A stretch of DNA of 64,000 bases from Bilabrum cf. latius (Eukaryota; Bigyra: Bicosoecida; Bigyra; Bicosoecida). Positions within the stretch are counted from its first letter, which is position 1; each line of letters starts with the position of its first letter. Positions 23,069 to 34,351 of the stretch are shown here, piece after piece. The DNA lies in NCBI GenBank assembly GCA_965178125.1, contig OZ237738.1:1488001-1552000 (forward strand), given 5' to 3'. The position numbers were made by a program, and so were the translations under genes. The notes under the pieces are model-generated. The model was not told the origin of the DNA and searched no databases. It saw only the letters and a list, made by a program, of their open reading frames with translations.

Positions 23069-25924
23069 TCACGTCGGCGCCCCCGACCCGCCTATCCCGT
23101 CGTCCTTCCTCTCCTCGGTTGGCCCTCGCAGCCCGCCACCAGCAGCGCCACCCATCGCCGCTCCCCCCGTTTCAGCCCCAGAGAAATGGCCATGACCGCC
23201 GGCTCCCTGTGCTACGTCGACACCTCCCCCAAGCCCCGCCGATGAAGCCCCCGCGCGGGAGGCCCCCCCGGCAGAGAACCCACCCGCACCCCCGTCAGGC
23301 AGCCCCAGTCCCCCCATGCCGCTGCCGGCAGAGCCCATCCCGAGTCCCCCCATGTCGACGCCCATGCCCATCCCAGCCCCCATGTCCATGCCCGCCCCAC
23401 CCCCCATGGACGCCGCCAAGATCCCGTCCCTCTGCATCCTCTTCTCCCTGCGAGCCGCACGCACCCACTTGGCCTCCAGCCCCCGCAGCTGTTCCCTGGA
23501 GGCCTCGAGGCCCCTCTTGAGCTCGTCCACCAGGGCCTTCTGGTTCTCCATCTCACCCTTGAGAGCGCGCAGCTGCTTCTGCTTCTGCTTCAAGTTGCCC
23601 TCGTACGCCATCACCTGCTCCTCCACCTCGGGCCCCGGCTGCCTCGCTAGCACCTGCTTGAGCTCCACGTACAGCCGCTCCTTCTCCTGCACCTCCAGGT
23701 CACGCTTGGCCGCCTCGTCCTGCGCCTCCATGACACGCCTCCTCAGCCCCGCCGCGCGCTTGATGAGCTTGTACTTCTCGGGCTCTGTCACCTCCAGCGC
23801 CCTCCACCGGTGGACGTTGATTGGCCTCTTGAGCTCGTCCGTGAGAGACTTGACCTTGTGCCTCTCCGCGTTCAGCTCGGCCTCCAGCCGCCTTGCCTCC
23901 TTCTCCAGGTGGTCAAGGTTGCCCACCTGGGCCTCGCTGAGCTTTGCCTCCGCAGTCAGCTCCTCCACCTGCTTGAGTCCGATCTCCTCCTCTCGCCTGG
24001 CCTTGTCCCACTGGGCCGCGCCCCTGGCCAGCGCGCTCTTCTGCAGCTTGAGCTTCTCGTACACGCCGGTGAGCTCCTCCTCCCGCTTGGTCAGCTGCGT
24101 CCGCAGCACATCTCGCTCGCTCAGCACGGCCGCCAGCTCCTTCTCCTGTCTGGCCTGCTCTGCCTGCGCCTCGGACACGATCCGCAGCAGCTTCTCGATC
24201 TCCTGCTCCTGTCCGTGCCTCATGTGGGCGGAGGACTGCGCCTGCTTCTGGACCTACGCGAGCAGCGCCGTCTCTCGCTCCGTCTCCTTCTCCACCTTCT
24301 GCAGCTGAAAGTGCTGCCGGATCAGCTGCCTGTCCTTGGATGCCAGCTCGTCCTAAAGCCTCTCCACCTGGAAGGTCAGGCTCTCCCACTTGCGCTTCAT
24401 GCCGTCGATCTCCGCCTGGGCCTCGATCAGGCTGCGGCTGTACCCGTTTCGATCGGACCTGACCTGCTCGTACAGCTGCTGCTGCTTCTTGACCCTATCT
24501 CTGAGCCTAGAGGTGGAGTCGCCCAGCTCGTCCATCTCCACCTGGGCTGCCTTCACCCCCTCCACGCCCCTGAGCTGATCGTCCCTCGCCTCGGCGATGC
24601 CGGCGACGATGCGCTGCCTGTCTTTGTGCACGGACTCGATCTTGGACAGCAGCTCCCGCACCTGCTTGCGGTACCCGTTGATCTCGGACTCGACGTGTGC
24701 GCATGCCGACTGGTGCTGCTCAATCAAGGTCCGGAACACGCGCACTGCCTCGGACTTCGACCCGATCCCCTTCTGCAGCAGGTCCTTCTCCTGCTGCCTC
24801 TTGTCCAGCTCGCGGTCCAGCGCCCTCGTGCTCGCCCTCTATCTCTCGGCCTCTGCGTCCAGCTGCTTGGCCTCTTTCCTGAGCTTGGCCTCCTGGGAGA
24901 GCACCTCCTGGTGGGCCTTCTCCGCCGCCTTGATCTTCTCCAATGCCAGGGCGTGCTTCTGCTCGATCCTGCGGCTGTCCTTCTCCACTCGCGAGCACTC
25001 CTCGGCCCTACCCGCCGCCACCTGGTCCACGTCGTTGAGCTCCCTCGCCAGCCCCTCGTTGGTCTTGGCCTCAGCGTCCAACTCCTTGCTCCTCTTCTCG
25101 ATCATGGACCGCAGCCGCTCGTACACCTTAAGCAGCTTCTCCATCTGCCCCTTTCTCCGGTGCATCTCAGCGTCCGCCGCTCTGTGCTCCTCCTCTGCCT
25201 CTGCCCTCGCCTTCTCCGCATCGGTCGCCTCCCTGCCCAGCTGCTCAGCGTCCGCCTGCAGCTGCTTGAGCTCGGCGTCCGCGGCGGCCTTCTGGCTCTG
25301 CATGGACTCTGCCTGCTGCTTGGAGGCCGCAATCTCCGCGCTCAGCTCCTTGCGGGCCACCTCGAGGTCGTGCTGCCTGCCGAGCTCCTTCTCCCTCGCT
25401 GCCTCCAGGGTGCCGACCTCCGTGTCCAGCTGCGCGCACTGGCTCTGCTTGCTGTCCAGCTGCGCGGCTTTGCGGTCGCGCTCGTCTTCCAGGGCGCGCT
25501 TCTGCTCCAGCTGGTCCCGCTGCCAGTCGGAGCCCTGCCCGATCTCGTCGGCCATCTCCTCCAGGCGCTCCTTGCTCTTCTGAATCAGGCTCTGCTTCTC
25601 TTCCGCGCTCTTCTTCGTGCGCTGGGTTTCTTGCTGCGCCGAATCCAATTCTTCCGTCAGCTGCTGCTTTGCTGCCTCTAGATCAGCCTGCTCCTGCTGG
25701 GCCTCCTCGCGTGATCGCCTGTACCTCTCCAGCTCGTCTGCCAGCTCTGCCGCGCGCTTTGCGTACGACTATTCATTCTATCTAGATCGCAGCAAAGCCT
25801 CGTGGAGACGCTCGTACTTAGAGCGGAAGCCCCCGAGGGCGTCCGACGAGCGCTCCAGCTCTGCGAGTGTTTCGCGGGCCTCTGCCTCTGCTTTGATAAA
25901 CGCAGGAGGTGCCTCGCCAGCCAT
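23069..25924 (-). CDS. CFAP58: CFAP58 (CCDC147/FAP189) cilium and flagellum coiled-coil protein
   Basis: Axonemal coiled-coil protein needed for normal flagella in animals. The frame runs from ATG 25924 to TGA 23069-23071, 951 residues against 872 in human. It is helical almost throughout. Matches to the family include KYERLHEALL near residue 40, QLYEQVRSDRNGYSRSLIEAQ, IEKLLRIVSEA, the signature NVHRWRALE near 700, and KERLYVELKQVLARQPGPEV near 750. Five in-frame TAGs (25778, 25769, 24839, 24353, 24254) fall at polar coiled-coil positions. The one in NE-Q-SY lines up with a polar position of relatives. The C-terminal 100 residues are a Gly/Met-rich tail (GMGMGVDMGG) not seen in human. A long Leu-rich frame on the + strand (23810-25681) is only its antisense shadow. 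Confidence 0.92.
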
Positions 25925-27163
25925 CGCAAGATTTAGTTAGCGAATTCGCTAAATGGTGATTTTTGAGGAGAACTGATTCTAGGGTAGAGCCAATTGGCTT
26001 CGATTAGTGCGCCCAACGGATTGCTCTCGCCGAAACGGCGTGCTGGTCGTGGCTAATTCCGGTTTACAGGCCCAAGTTGCCGACGCGGCACAGTTGGCGA
26101 AGGGAACGGCAAGGCTAGCACGCTCCCGGATCTGGAGCAGGCAACAAGTCCTAGAGGCGGACTATGTGGCGGTCTGGTGGCGAGAGGCTGAACGCCTCAC
26201 GCCTCGCCAGGCCTTCCTCGCGCATGCTCCCTCACTGCGGACGTTCGACTGGGTCTGACTCCCAGGAGATCTCAACGCGATGCGCTTAGGACACGGGTCC
26301 TAGGCATGTATCGGTCTTAACCAGACCAACTATTTCTTCAGAGGCCTTTTCAGGTCCTGACTGGCTCCGCCAACGCGGGTACAGCTGGGTCCCCTGTTAA
26401 GGTGCGCGTTACTTTGGTGGCAGTCCTCGGATTGTCTCTGGTATTGAATTGCGTGCGAAAACTCTATTTTCTCTCTCTCTCTATCCCAAAACGGTGATCT
26501 TTCGGGATTTTGTGATCCAGCCTTCAGGCAGGATCGGAGATGGAGCCAGAGGGGTCCTCAAGCTGCTAGCACGCATCAGGCGTAAGCGGCTCGGGAAGAA
26601 TGGGAGCAAGTCAGTGGATGCCCAGGTCAGGTTCTGGGCTCGGGATATCGCCAGGTTGGTCGCCATGCGGAACGCAGCTTTCACGAGCAAATTTAACCTT
26701 AACGCTTGTGAGCTGCTGAAGCAGAGGGAGGCAACCGGCGCACAGGGAGCGGCCGCAGCAGGAGCTGGTGGTCAGGTGGGAGAGCTGGCAGCGGGAGTTG
26801 CGCAGCTAGGAGTGGCACTACAGCAGGCTGGTGGAGCTGGTGGTGCGTAGGGTTTGGATGCAGCTGGAGCGCCAGCTGTGCCCGCAGTACCTGCTGCAGC
26901 TGCAGTAGGAGCTGAGGGTGCAGCACCGGACGAGGCGGCTGATCCGAACGCAATCGAACACGAAGGCATCGCGAACGCAGATGGACCGCAAGCAGCGCAA
27001 CTCCCCCACGGAGGAGCGGCCCAGCTTGCGGAGCCCATGGCGTGAGCTTGCTGATCCGTTCGACCTGCCCAGCGCGATTGCCTCTTGGGGTGGTCGTTGT
27101 AGTTGGGTAGTGTGTGCTTTGACTCAGACATATTATATTCTCTCTCTCTCTTGGCCCGCGATC
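25925..27163. other. Long divergent intergenic region with two unassigned open frames
   Basis: This 1.24 kb lies between the start codons of CFAP58 (-) and APC11 (+). It has lower GC than its neighbours and CT-repeat tracts at 26463-26483 and 27139-27152. Two + frames stand out: 26007-26258 (TGA), and 26401-27045, the latter bounded by an in-frame TAA at 26398 and ending TGA, with one TAG at 26848. The second encodes a basic helical part (LARIRRKRLGKNG, VRFWARDIARLVAM) followed by Ala/Gly-rich sequence. Neither has a recognisable domain. They could be remnants of a mobile element or a small unrecognised gene. Confidence 0.35.
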
Positions 27164-28230
27164 ATGGCTGAAGCGGCGCCGTTGTCCATGGTCGACATGG
27201 ACATTGAAATTCATAGTAAGTTGGTTCCCATCGCCTGGCAAATTGTGTCGTTTCGGTCGCAATCTATCTATGCAGAGGGCTCTTAGTATTTTGAATAGTT
27301 TTGCAGATTTTTCTCCTGTCGCCATTTGGCGTTGGAATGTGACCGAGGATTCATGTGGTATATGCATGAACTAGTTCGACGGCACTGCGCCAGGCATACG
27401 ATTCCCAGGAGATGACTGCGCACCCGGTAAGACTACAATACCGAGCCGCAAGCACTGGCTAATTCTTGGAGCTCACAGTGAAACCAGCACAGAACCATTG
27501 CATGGCTTTCGCAGTGTTCGGTAAATGCAAGCACACATTTCACATGCCATGCCTAATGAAATGGCTGGAGCAGCAGGGAAAGCAAGGCAGAGCGCACACG
27601 TGCCCCCTGTGCAGGGCGGATTGGGAATTCTCTCAGTACTAGTCTCCCGCTCGACCATTGGCAGGCAGAGGAGCCCATATGGCGCAGCTAGACTTTTATT
27701 CTGAACCAACGAGCGACGACAGCGGAGGGTCTGGGGATGGATTGCTCCCTGGGTCCGAGGCGGGCGGGGGCGGCGTCGCTCGCATGGCGGACCTTGCCAG
27801 CATCGCGAGCAGCATGGACGACGGCAGCAGCGCGGGCTCCATCTCGATCGACTCTCCAGGGTCAGGGAACAGGGGCCGGGCTGGCGCCAGCAGCGGGATT
27901 GCAGCCGGTGGGGGTGCCGCGCCTGCTTCGGGTAGGCGCGGCAACAGCGTGGGGGGGGCCCGGCGCGTGTCCGCTGGGCAGTCGGTTCGGTGGCAGGACG
28001 AGTCCCCGGATGGCGGTGCCCGCGGGAGGAGCGGGGGTGCAGGGGGGCAGGGCGCCAGTGAGGGGAGGAGAAGAGGCCGTGGTGCAGCTGACGGCGGGGA
28101 GGCGGGGCCTGAAGCAGGAGGAAGGGCAAGAGCACGAGAGGGAGAAGGGGAGGAAAACGGTGGTGATGAGGAGGACTTGGACATGGACATGAGTGAGGAC
28201 GGGCTGGATACAACAGAAGAGTCTAGCTGA
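27164..28230 (+). CDS. APC11: Anaphase-promoting complex subunit 11 with a 195-residue C-terminal extension
   Basis: RING-H2 subunit of the APC/C that recruits E2 enzymes during mitosis. Exons are 27164-27215, 27307-27426 and 27515-28230; introns of 91 and 88 nt are GT-AG and in phase 1. The spliced core follows APC11 closely: MDIEIHNF, AIWRWNVTEDSCGICMN, then a TAG read as Gln, FDG, FPGDDCAPVFGKCKHTFHM, PCLMKWLEQ, HTCPLCRADWEF. All RING Cys/His ligands are present except the paired extra Cys of the insert (human CCPDC; here TAPGI), so the third zinc site is probably lost. A second TAG at 27640 stands where other APC11 proteins end. Under this code translation continues for 195 Ser/Gly/Asp-rich residues to TGA 28228-28230. 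Confidence 0.85.
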
Positions 28231-28789
28231 ATGAAATGCAGTACATTTTACTTGCAACGCAACGGGTCCGTGGCAAATGCACCCCAGTCAATAGAACGCT
28301 CCATCTACTGCACCTGGTGCTGCGAGGACGGGCCAGGCCTTTGCTGACATGGCCGTTCTCTTGCCCCCGTTTCGATACGCCGGCGCGCGATGCCTGCGAT
28401 AGGCCAGCAGAGATATGCAGCAAAATGATCACACGGAAATGCACTCGGTCGGTTGGATGCGACAAATCGGCAAATCTCCGCTGTGCTCATGCCTCGGAAA
28501 AGACTAATCAATATTCGCTCTCAGGTGATCGAGTCGAAAAAAAGTGGGATCGTCATCGGCAGCTTGTGATGTGGGACTTCGCAGCAGAGGTCCTGACACA
28601 GCCACAAAGCGATATCATTTTCTCACCTAACAAGCGACCGACTCTAGTTCATGACGAGACGACAAGCAGCGAGGGGGGGGGGACAGGGCGGCATAGCTGC
28701 CCATGCCCTATCCCCCCCCCTCCTCTCTCTCTCTTCGCGCATCATTGATGTCCATATATTTATCATGCATGCTATCCCAGCAGCAGGTG
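28231..28789. other. Intergenic between convergent APC11 and dolichyldiphosphatase genes
   Basis: This 559-base stretch has reduced GC. It contains a G run near 28673-28682 facing a C run near 28713-28721 followed by a CT tract, which could form a G/C hairpin or unusual structure. I see no coding frame and no RNA gene. It must contain both 3' UTRs. Confidence 0.4.
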
Positions 28790-29683
28790 TCAGTACTCCA
28801 GCCCCAGCACCCTTCCTGCCCAGCTGGAGGCCAACAGTGCGAACAGGCAGCGCTTGGACTCGCCACGGGCAGCCTCCAGGCTGAAAGGGGTCCGGCTCGT
28901 GTCCTGAGGACAGCAGGAACGCTCCACTGAGAAATAATACGCGATTCCGACAATAGAGCCTAACACAAAGCCGGCGGTGATCTGCTCGGTGGTGTGGTAC
29001 CCCAAATACACTCTAGACCAAGCCACTGCTGCAGCTCCGCTGACGCACAGTGCGGCAGCTCCCCATCGAATAAGCAGAGAAATTGACCGCGGATATGCAC
29101 CTTCGTCTGGCGAAATCCACGTCCCTTCCTTGGATGAAAAATCATCAGACTTCTTATCCCCGAGAGCCTAGGGCAATCGCAACCGGCGGATAAAGTAGAG
29201 CCCGACAAACACTGCCGCAAATGACATGAACTGAGCATGGTCCGACGGCATGCCGTACGAGTGTACGTAGCTTGATGCAGTCGAGACGGGCCTGGGCTGC
29301 TTTATGATTTGCTTCAGCACTACATTCAGGCCTTCGTTCGCCAGCTGCCCGACTACAAGTGCCGCAACCCAAAGACTCCGGCGCGTCACAAAGCTTGCAA
29401 GGTAAGCAACTAGTAAAAAACTGCGAAAATTGCACCGAGTGGCCACATCATCCATGGTCAGTGCGACAGGCAGCCCGGCCCAAAGGTGTATTGTTGCAAG
29501 GCACAGACCTCACATTGGAATCAGCGAAAGCAGCGCAGCAATCAGTCCGACAGTATCTTCATCCTAGTAGAGTATAAAAGTGTACTTAAACGGTTTGTAG
29601 GCATCTGGAAATTTTCCTTCCATCTGCTTGTGAGGCTCCTGCGGTGGCAGTTTGCCGTCTTCCCGGATCAAATCATTCTGCAT
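28790..29683 (-). CDS. DOLPP1: Dolichyldiphosphatase (PAP2-family ER phosphatase)
   Basis: Removes a phosphate from dolichyl diphosphate on the lumenal ER face so the lipid carrier is recycled for N-glycosylation. Exon 1 is 29683-29514 and exon 2 is 29420-28790 (TGA). The 93-nt intron (GTGAGG to TTCGCAG) was placed because it joins SLIP to IFLLVAYLASFV with exactly the spacing of animal DOLPP1. The 266 residues carry the three PAP2 motifs: KQIIKQPRP, YGMPSDHAQF (Asp replaces the usual Ser/Gly) and SRVYLGYHTTEQ. Several hydrophobic segments surround them, and NEGLN precedes the first motif. In-frame TAGs at 29564 (ILY-Q-DED) and 29168 (RLP-Q-ALG) are read as Gln; the second sits in a loop longer than in human. 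The start codon lies 61 bp from the divergent neighbour. Confidence 0.88.
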
Positions 29684-29744
29684 ATATAAACACACCTTAC
29701 AATAAAAATTCTAGCAAGAAGCGATTCGGTCATCTATTGAGGCC
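29684..29744. promoter_or_regulatory. 61-bp bidirectional promoter region
   Basis: It lies between the start codons of dolichyldiphosphatase (-) and the membrane protein gene (+). It is very AT-rich, with a TATATAAA at 29683-29690 that overlaps the first codon of the phosphatase and lies 55 bp upstream of the other start. Core promoters of both genes must overlap here or lie in coding sequence. Confidence 0.5.
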
Positions 29745-32196
29745 ATGGCTTCTCCTGATGTAGCCAGTATGGTACTTGATGAAGCTACCAAGCTTTTACA
29801 GGAGTGGTTTCGTGACATTCGCTCCCGTGCTGATCCAATGATCGTGAGTACCTCATATCGGCTTGCTACCCAGCGATCCTCCTGGCCTGCGCCCACAGAT
29901 AAGTCTCACTACCAGATCGCGTTGGATTTGCTCGCAGCTGCTCCCTGTTGTATGTTTGATCGCCTACTGGACTGTGCTCGTAAGTCTGCGGCTAGACTTG
30001 CTAGTGGTTCCAGCCAAATCGCTCGGGTTGCGGCGTCCTACCGTGATGGCTTTGCACGTGCTTGAGCCTATCGTGCTGATCATCCCTCTGTATGTTGCGG
30101 TATAGATGCTTGGTTTTGGCGTTGTCGCCCTTTGTGGACTGTGGATGGCGTGCTTGGCCGCAATGGCAGCGCACATCTGGCTGGATCTGCGGCGCCGAGG
30201 CCTCGCCCAGGCCCTGCCTGCCTCCTTGCAGGTGCTCCTCTTCGAAACGCGGCTGGTCGACTATCTCAGAGACAGCACCCTGGGCGCCAAACTGGCCAAG
30301 TATGTCCCGTTCATCGTCGGCATGACGGACGTCGAGGCAGCCGACTACCTGGCCAGGGCGCCCCCACGCTTCAGGGAGAGACTGCTCCGGCCGGGCCTCG
30401 TGGGCGAGCTGCCCGAGGGGCTGCAGGGGCTGCTGCTGCCCGCAGATGCAGGCGCGGCTAGTAGTCAGGCAGCAGGGCAGACCAACGAAGCAGCAGACGC
30501 GACCTCACAGACACGGACGCCAGCAGCGGGCGAGGGCCCCAAGACCGGCCCCTAGGAGCAGGAGGAACAGGCAGCAGCGCCGGACGAGCACGCTCCTTCA
30601 ACTGCGCTGGCAACGGGGCGAAGGACACCGGCACGGGGTGCAGCGCACGGCAGCGCCGACACGGACCTGCAGGTGGGTGTGGGGCCGGACGGCACCACCG
30701 GGGTGGCGCGCCAGCTGGGCCCCGCGCTGAGTGCTGCTGCGACTGGGGGGCTGGGGGTTGGAGGGCCCGGGTCTGTGTGGGGTCGAGATACGCCCGTTGC
30801 TGCTGCTGCTGTCCGGGCGGGTGGTCCTAGGGAACAACTGCAGAGCGCGGTGCGGGGCAGGAGCGGGAGAGGTACCCTCGGGGTGGCCCGGCGCGTTGCA
30901 TTCGCAGAGGGCTAGGGCGGGGACGAGGGCGGCACGGGTCTTGATCTTGATTCGTAGGGGGTGGAGGGTGGAGGAGTGGACGTGCTGCTGGAGGGTGACT
31001 TGGCCGGAGCACGCTCCAGCTCACGGCCGCCTCGAACCCCCGCGGTGGTGAACTTTGCGACGCCCCTGAGCGGAGTGGCGAGCGTGGCAGCGGACCACGA
31101 GCATGAGGCGAACCTGGAGCGCACTCCGGAGGGCTCGATCGGAAGCGCGGCCACAGGGAACAGTGCAGGGGGGTGGACAGCGGGCGTGATGCGCACGCCG
31201 GCCATGCGCTCGCTCCGCAGCGCCCGCCGATGGGTGCAGCAGTGGAGCGCGGCCCCGGCCGTGGTGCAGGACGCAGAGCTGGTGCTGCCCTCCGTGGCGG
31301 ATACAAAGGAGCAGCCAGGGGCAGACACCACCGATCGAGCGGGACAGTCCACCGGTAAAGCAGGGCCGGACGGCAGCGAAGCGCGGCAGCGGTCCGTACC
31401 CGGGACGGCCATCCGCCGCGCGGCGCGGTCCCTCGCGGCTGTGGCACCCATCGCGCTGCCTGCCCTGCGGCTGCAGATGCTCAAGAGACTGCTGAGCGCC
31501 CGTAAGAAGCAGACAGGCCAGCAGGATGCAGTGCACGGTGCTGCTTCTGCAGCATCAACCCAGGGGCAGTCCACGCCGCAGCTCTAGGGGAAGCAGGCTG
31601 GCGCAAGCGAGCGCGATGGGCAAGGGAAGCATGGCGGGCAAGAGGCGGAGGTGCAGGAGGAGGAGGAGGAGGAGGAGGCTGCGTGGCACCGGGCCTTCAT
31701 GGCCGGCCTCGTACGGAGGCGGATCGCAGGGGCGCTGCGCTCCAGTGGGGCGCTCGCCCTGGTAGGTGGAGCTGAGGCGGCTGTGGGCCGCGTGCTGCGG
31801 GCGGCCGACCAGACCGCGTGGCTGCAGCCCGGGAACCTGCAGACAGCCGCGGCGGTGCTCGCGCTGCTGATGGGCGGCGGACTCTTGGCCTCGGGGCGGG
31901 CCCGGCGCACGGCGGGCGGGATGGCGCTTGGGGCAGGCCTGGGTGCCGGCGCTGCGTCGGTGCTGCTGCTGCTCGCGGGCGCGGCGGTGCTGCGGGCCGC
32001 TCGAGCTAGGGCAGGGGGGGCGAGGCCGAGCGTGGGTGGACTCCAGGGCATGGTTGGAGCCGTGCTCGGGATGCTGCCAGAGCTGCCGGGGGGAAGGTCC
32101 ACCTGGATGCTGCTGCTGGCGCTTAGTGCAATGGTGTCCATGCGCAGAGGTGGGAGCCTACGGCGGATTCTTCAGGCCCTTGGGGCAGCCTCGTGA
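29745..32196 (+). CDS. Multi-pass membrane protein, family unknown (798 aa)
   Basis: Exon 1 is 29745-29843 and exon 2 is 29899-32196 (TGA). The 55-nt intron (GTGAGT to CCCACAG) is in phase 0. In-frame TAGs at 30103, 30553, 30913, 30955 and 31585 are read as Gln; the first joins two halves of a hydrophobic region (PLYVAV-Q-MLGFGVVAL). The N-terminus has about three transmembrane helices (residues 45-135). A long disordered Gly/Ala/Pro region with an E7 run follows, then C-terminal hydrophobic segments (AAVLALLMGGGLLASG, GAGAASVLLLLAGAAVL, STWMLLLALSAMVSM). The outline, membrane domains at both ends of a loose loop, does not match a family I know. Confidence 0.7.
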
Positions 32197-32371
32197 CGGA
32201 CTAGACGGATCCCAGGATGTTGGAGTCTTTGTCTCTTCAGGATCTTTGTTGTGTACCGGTTATTGCCAAGTCTTCAACGTGTTTGGAGATGCCTTTCACC
32301 GGGCGTACTTGTCCACAATGTACTAAACATCCATTCTGGATACACACTTTACCACACAGCCTGCCAACTTG

Positions 32372-34123
32372 TCAGCTAGACTCGTCCGCCTTCTTGTCGT
32401 CACCATCCTCAACGAGAGCCCCACCGCCGTGCCCCGCGCCCACCTCCCTGGCAGCCTCTTCCTTGCTCTCCACCTCGATCCTTACCACGGCCTCCGAATC
32501 GCTCATCCAGGAGTGGTCGTTACTCCACACCAGCAGCACCTCGACAGGTCCACCAGCGGCAAACACCGCCTCCGCCTTGCTCCCGCCCCCCAGGCCGCCA
32601 GCCCCCTTCACCCTCAGCTTCTCAGCCGGCCCACGGCGGTCCGCATCCAGCCACACGGGCGCTCCCACTAGCTCTTCCCCGCCCTTCTCGGCCACCACGC
32701 TCTCCCAGTCCCCGGAGTGGCGCTCGTGTCCATCGGCCAGCACGGCACCGGCCCCAGCCAGCTCTTCCCACCCTCCGCTGGGCTTGGCCTGCACCTTGGC
32801 AGCCGCAGCTGCCACCTCTCCGGTCCACCGGTCGCTCCACTTGGCGGACTCGCTCGTCCTGCCATCCGGCCCATCAGCGGGGGGCAGCCCCGCCGCCTTG
32901 GCCTGCTCTTCGCTCATGGCATGCAGCCACACGCACCCGGACTCGTCCTTCTCTCCGCTGCTGCCCTTCGATGCACCCGCACCCGCGGCGCAGGGCAGCA
33001 CAACGGTGGCGGCTTTGCCTCCGTCGCTGGGCCCGATGGGCTCCGCACCGCTGGCCTTGACGTCCTCCGCGCTGGCCTCCCGCACGAAGAGCCGGAACTG
33101 CATCTCGTTCCTGGTGATGGCGTGCCGAGCCCGCACCACGCTGCCCGGCTCCACGAAGAACCGGGCAGAGATCGACTGACCGGCGGGCACGGTGAGCTTT
33201 GCGGAGCGAGGGTCGGGGCCCACGAAGTAGCCCGGGTGCACCTGGCCGCCCGGCCCGATGAGCGCGGAGCACTCGTCATCCCCCTCGGGCTGCCTGAGCT
33301 CACCCCCCAGGAAGGCGGGCAGCTGCTTGGTCTCCACGCGGTCCTTCAGCGCCGCCTCGGTGGCGGATTTGGCCGAGTAGATGTGCATCTTGACGCGGGT
33401 GCCCTCGTCCACAAAGTACTGCACGATCGTCCACACGCCAGAGAACAGCAGCGGGGCGTTGATCAGAAATACCGTGCGCACGACTTCCGGGTACATTGCT
33501 TCCTCCAGGGTCGTGCGCTTCTTGAGCACACTCAGCGTCTGCGACTGCGCCTGGCCGATCGAGAGGCCGTCGAGGTCGATGATTACTGACATCTTTCCCC
33601 GCAGCTCGCCCGCCTCTTCTGTTGCAGCTCGAAGCAGGCCTTCCTGCCGCTCGTGATAGAGCGCCACCCAGCGAAGAAAGCTTGCCTCTCCCACCGCGCG
33701 GTACATGCCAGGGAAATCTATGTTCCCGATCCGCTCAACCAGGAGGGGGTACCCGTCCCTGTCCCGCCCGACGAATCCGGTCGGAAAGTACCGCCTCATT
33801 ACCTCAGGCTCCTTCCACCACTCCAATATAGAGTCGATCTCATGCTCGCGCCTCCATCGCATTGCATTGACATACTGCTCTTTGGCTGCGGGGATATCTC
33901 CCTTGCGGGCATCCAAAAAGCGTTTCAACGCTTCATTCGACCCCCAGTACGTGCCCTCAGGAGCAATATCATCACCAACAGCAGCTCGTAGCTCCTTGAG
34001 CTGCTTCATTACATCGTCACTGAGCTTGTATGGGTTAGCATCTGATTTGTACGAGTCCTTCTTGACAACCCTAGATGGCGATTCAGAGGACGCACCTCCG
34101 CCTGCACCACCAACTGCTGCCAT
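32372..34123 (-). CDS. CRAL-TRIO (SEC14-like) plus GOLD-domain protein
   Basis: Probable cytosolic phospholipid-transfer or lipid-sensing protein of the SEC14L/patellin type. Single 583-residue frame, ATG 34123 to TGA 32372-32374, no TAG and no intron. After a short polar N-terminus comes a CRAL-TRIO N region (ALKRFLDARKGDIPAAKEQY, about residues 65-85). The lipid-binding domain is at about 110-280 (RDRDGYPLLVERIG, SVIIDLDGLSIGQ, YPEVVRTVFLINAPLLFSGV, TKQLPAFLGGEL). A GOLD-like beta-sandwich ends in VEVLLVWSNDHSWM near 530-545, with a low-complexity insert between its halves. The FLINAP, PLLFSGVW and LPAFLGGEL motifs are characteristic of the family. The ligand cannot be told from the sequence. 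Confidence 0.9.
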   Translation of the reverse strand: MAAVGGAGGGASSESPSRVVKKDSYKSDANPYKLSDDVMKQLKELRAAVGDDIAPEGTYWGSNEALKRFLDARKGDIPAAKEQYVNAMRWRREHEIDSILEWWKEPEVMRRYFPTGFVGRDRDGYPLLVERIGNIDFPGMYRAVGEASFLRWVALYHERQEGLLRAATEEAGELRGKMSVIIDLDGLSIGQAQSQTLSVLKKRTTLEEAMYPEVVRTVFLINAPLLFSGVWTIVQYFVDEGTRVKMHIYSAKSATEAALKDRVETKQLPAFLGGELRQPEGDDECSALIGPGGQVHPGYFVGPDPRSAKLTVPAGQSISARFFVEPGSVVRARHAITRNEMQFRLFVREASAEDVKASGAEPIGPSDGGKAATVVLPCAAGAGASKGSSGEKDESGCVWLHAMSEEQAKAAGLPPADGPDGRTSESAKWSDRWTGEVAAAAAKVQAKPSGGWEELAGAGAVLADGHERHSGDWESVVAEKGGEELVGAPVWLDADRRGPAEKLRVKGAGGLGGGSKAEAVFAAGGPVEVLLVWSNDHSWMSDSEAVVRIEVESKEEAAREVGAGHGGGALVEDGDDKKADESS

Positions 34124-34351
34124 GCTTGTACAATGTTCAAATAAAAAGAGCCAGTATTATGCGCAATGCACGTCTATGTGGCTACGTGATAGGCTAGCGG
34201 GGGTTTGATCATACTTTTTGTCTTCATCTTGATGAAGAACAGTCCCAACCGGCGAAGAAATGTTGTGTGTTCGTTGCTGATATGGCGTGACGGTATAGAA
34301 AGACACGTGAATGCAAAGCGGTGCGTGTGTTGTCGCTTCTGCCATACAAAA

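Noticed and set aside
23810-25681. 623-residue Leu-rich frame on the + strand
   Set aside because: It is the antisense of the CFAP58 coiled coil; Leu arises from Glu/Lys/Gln codons read backwards.
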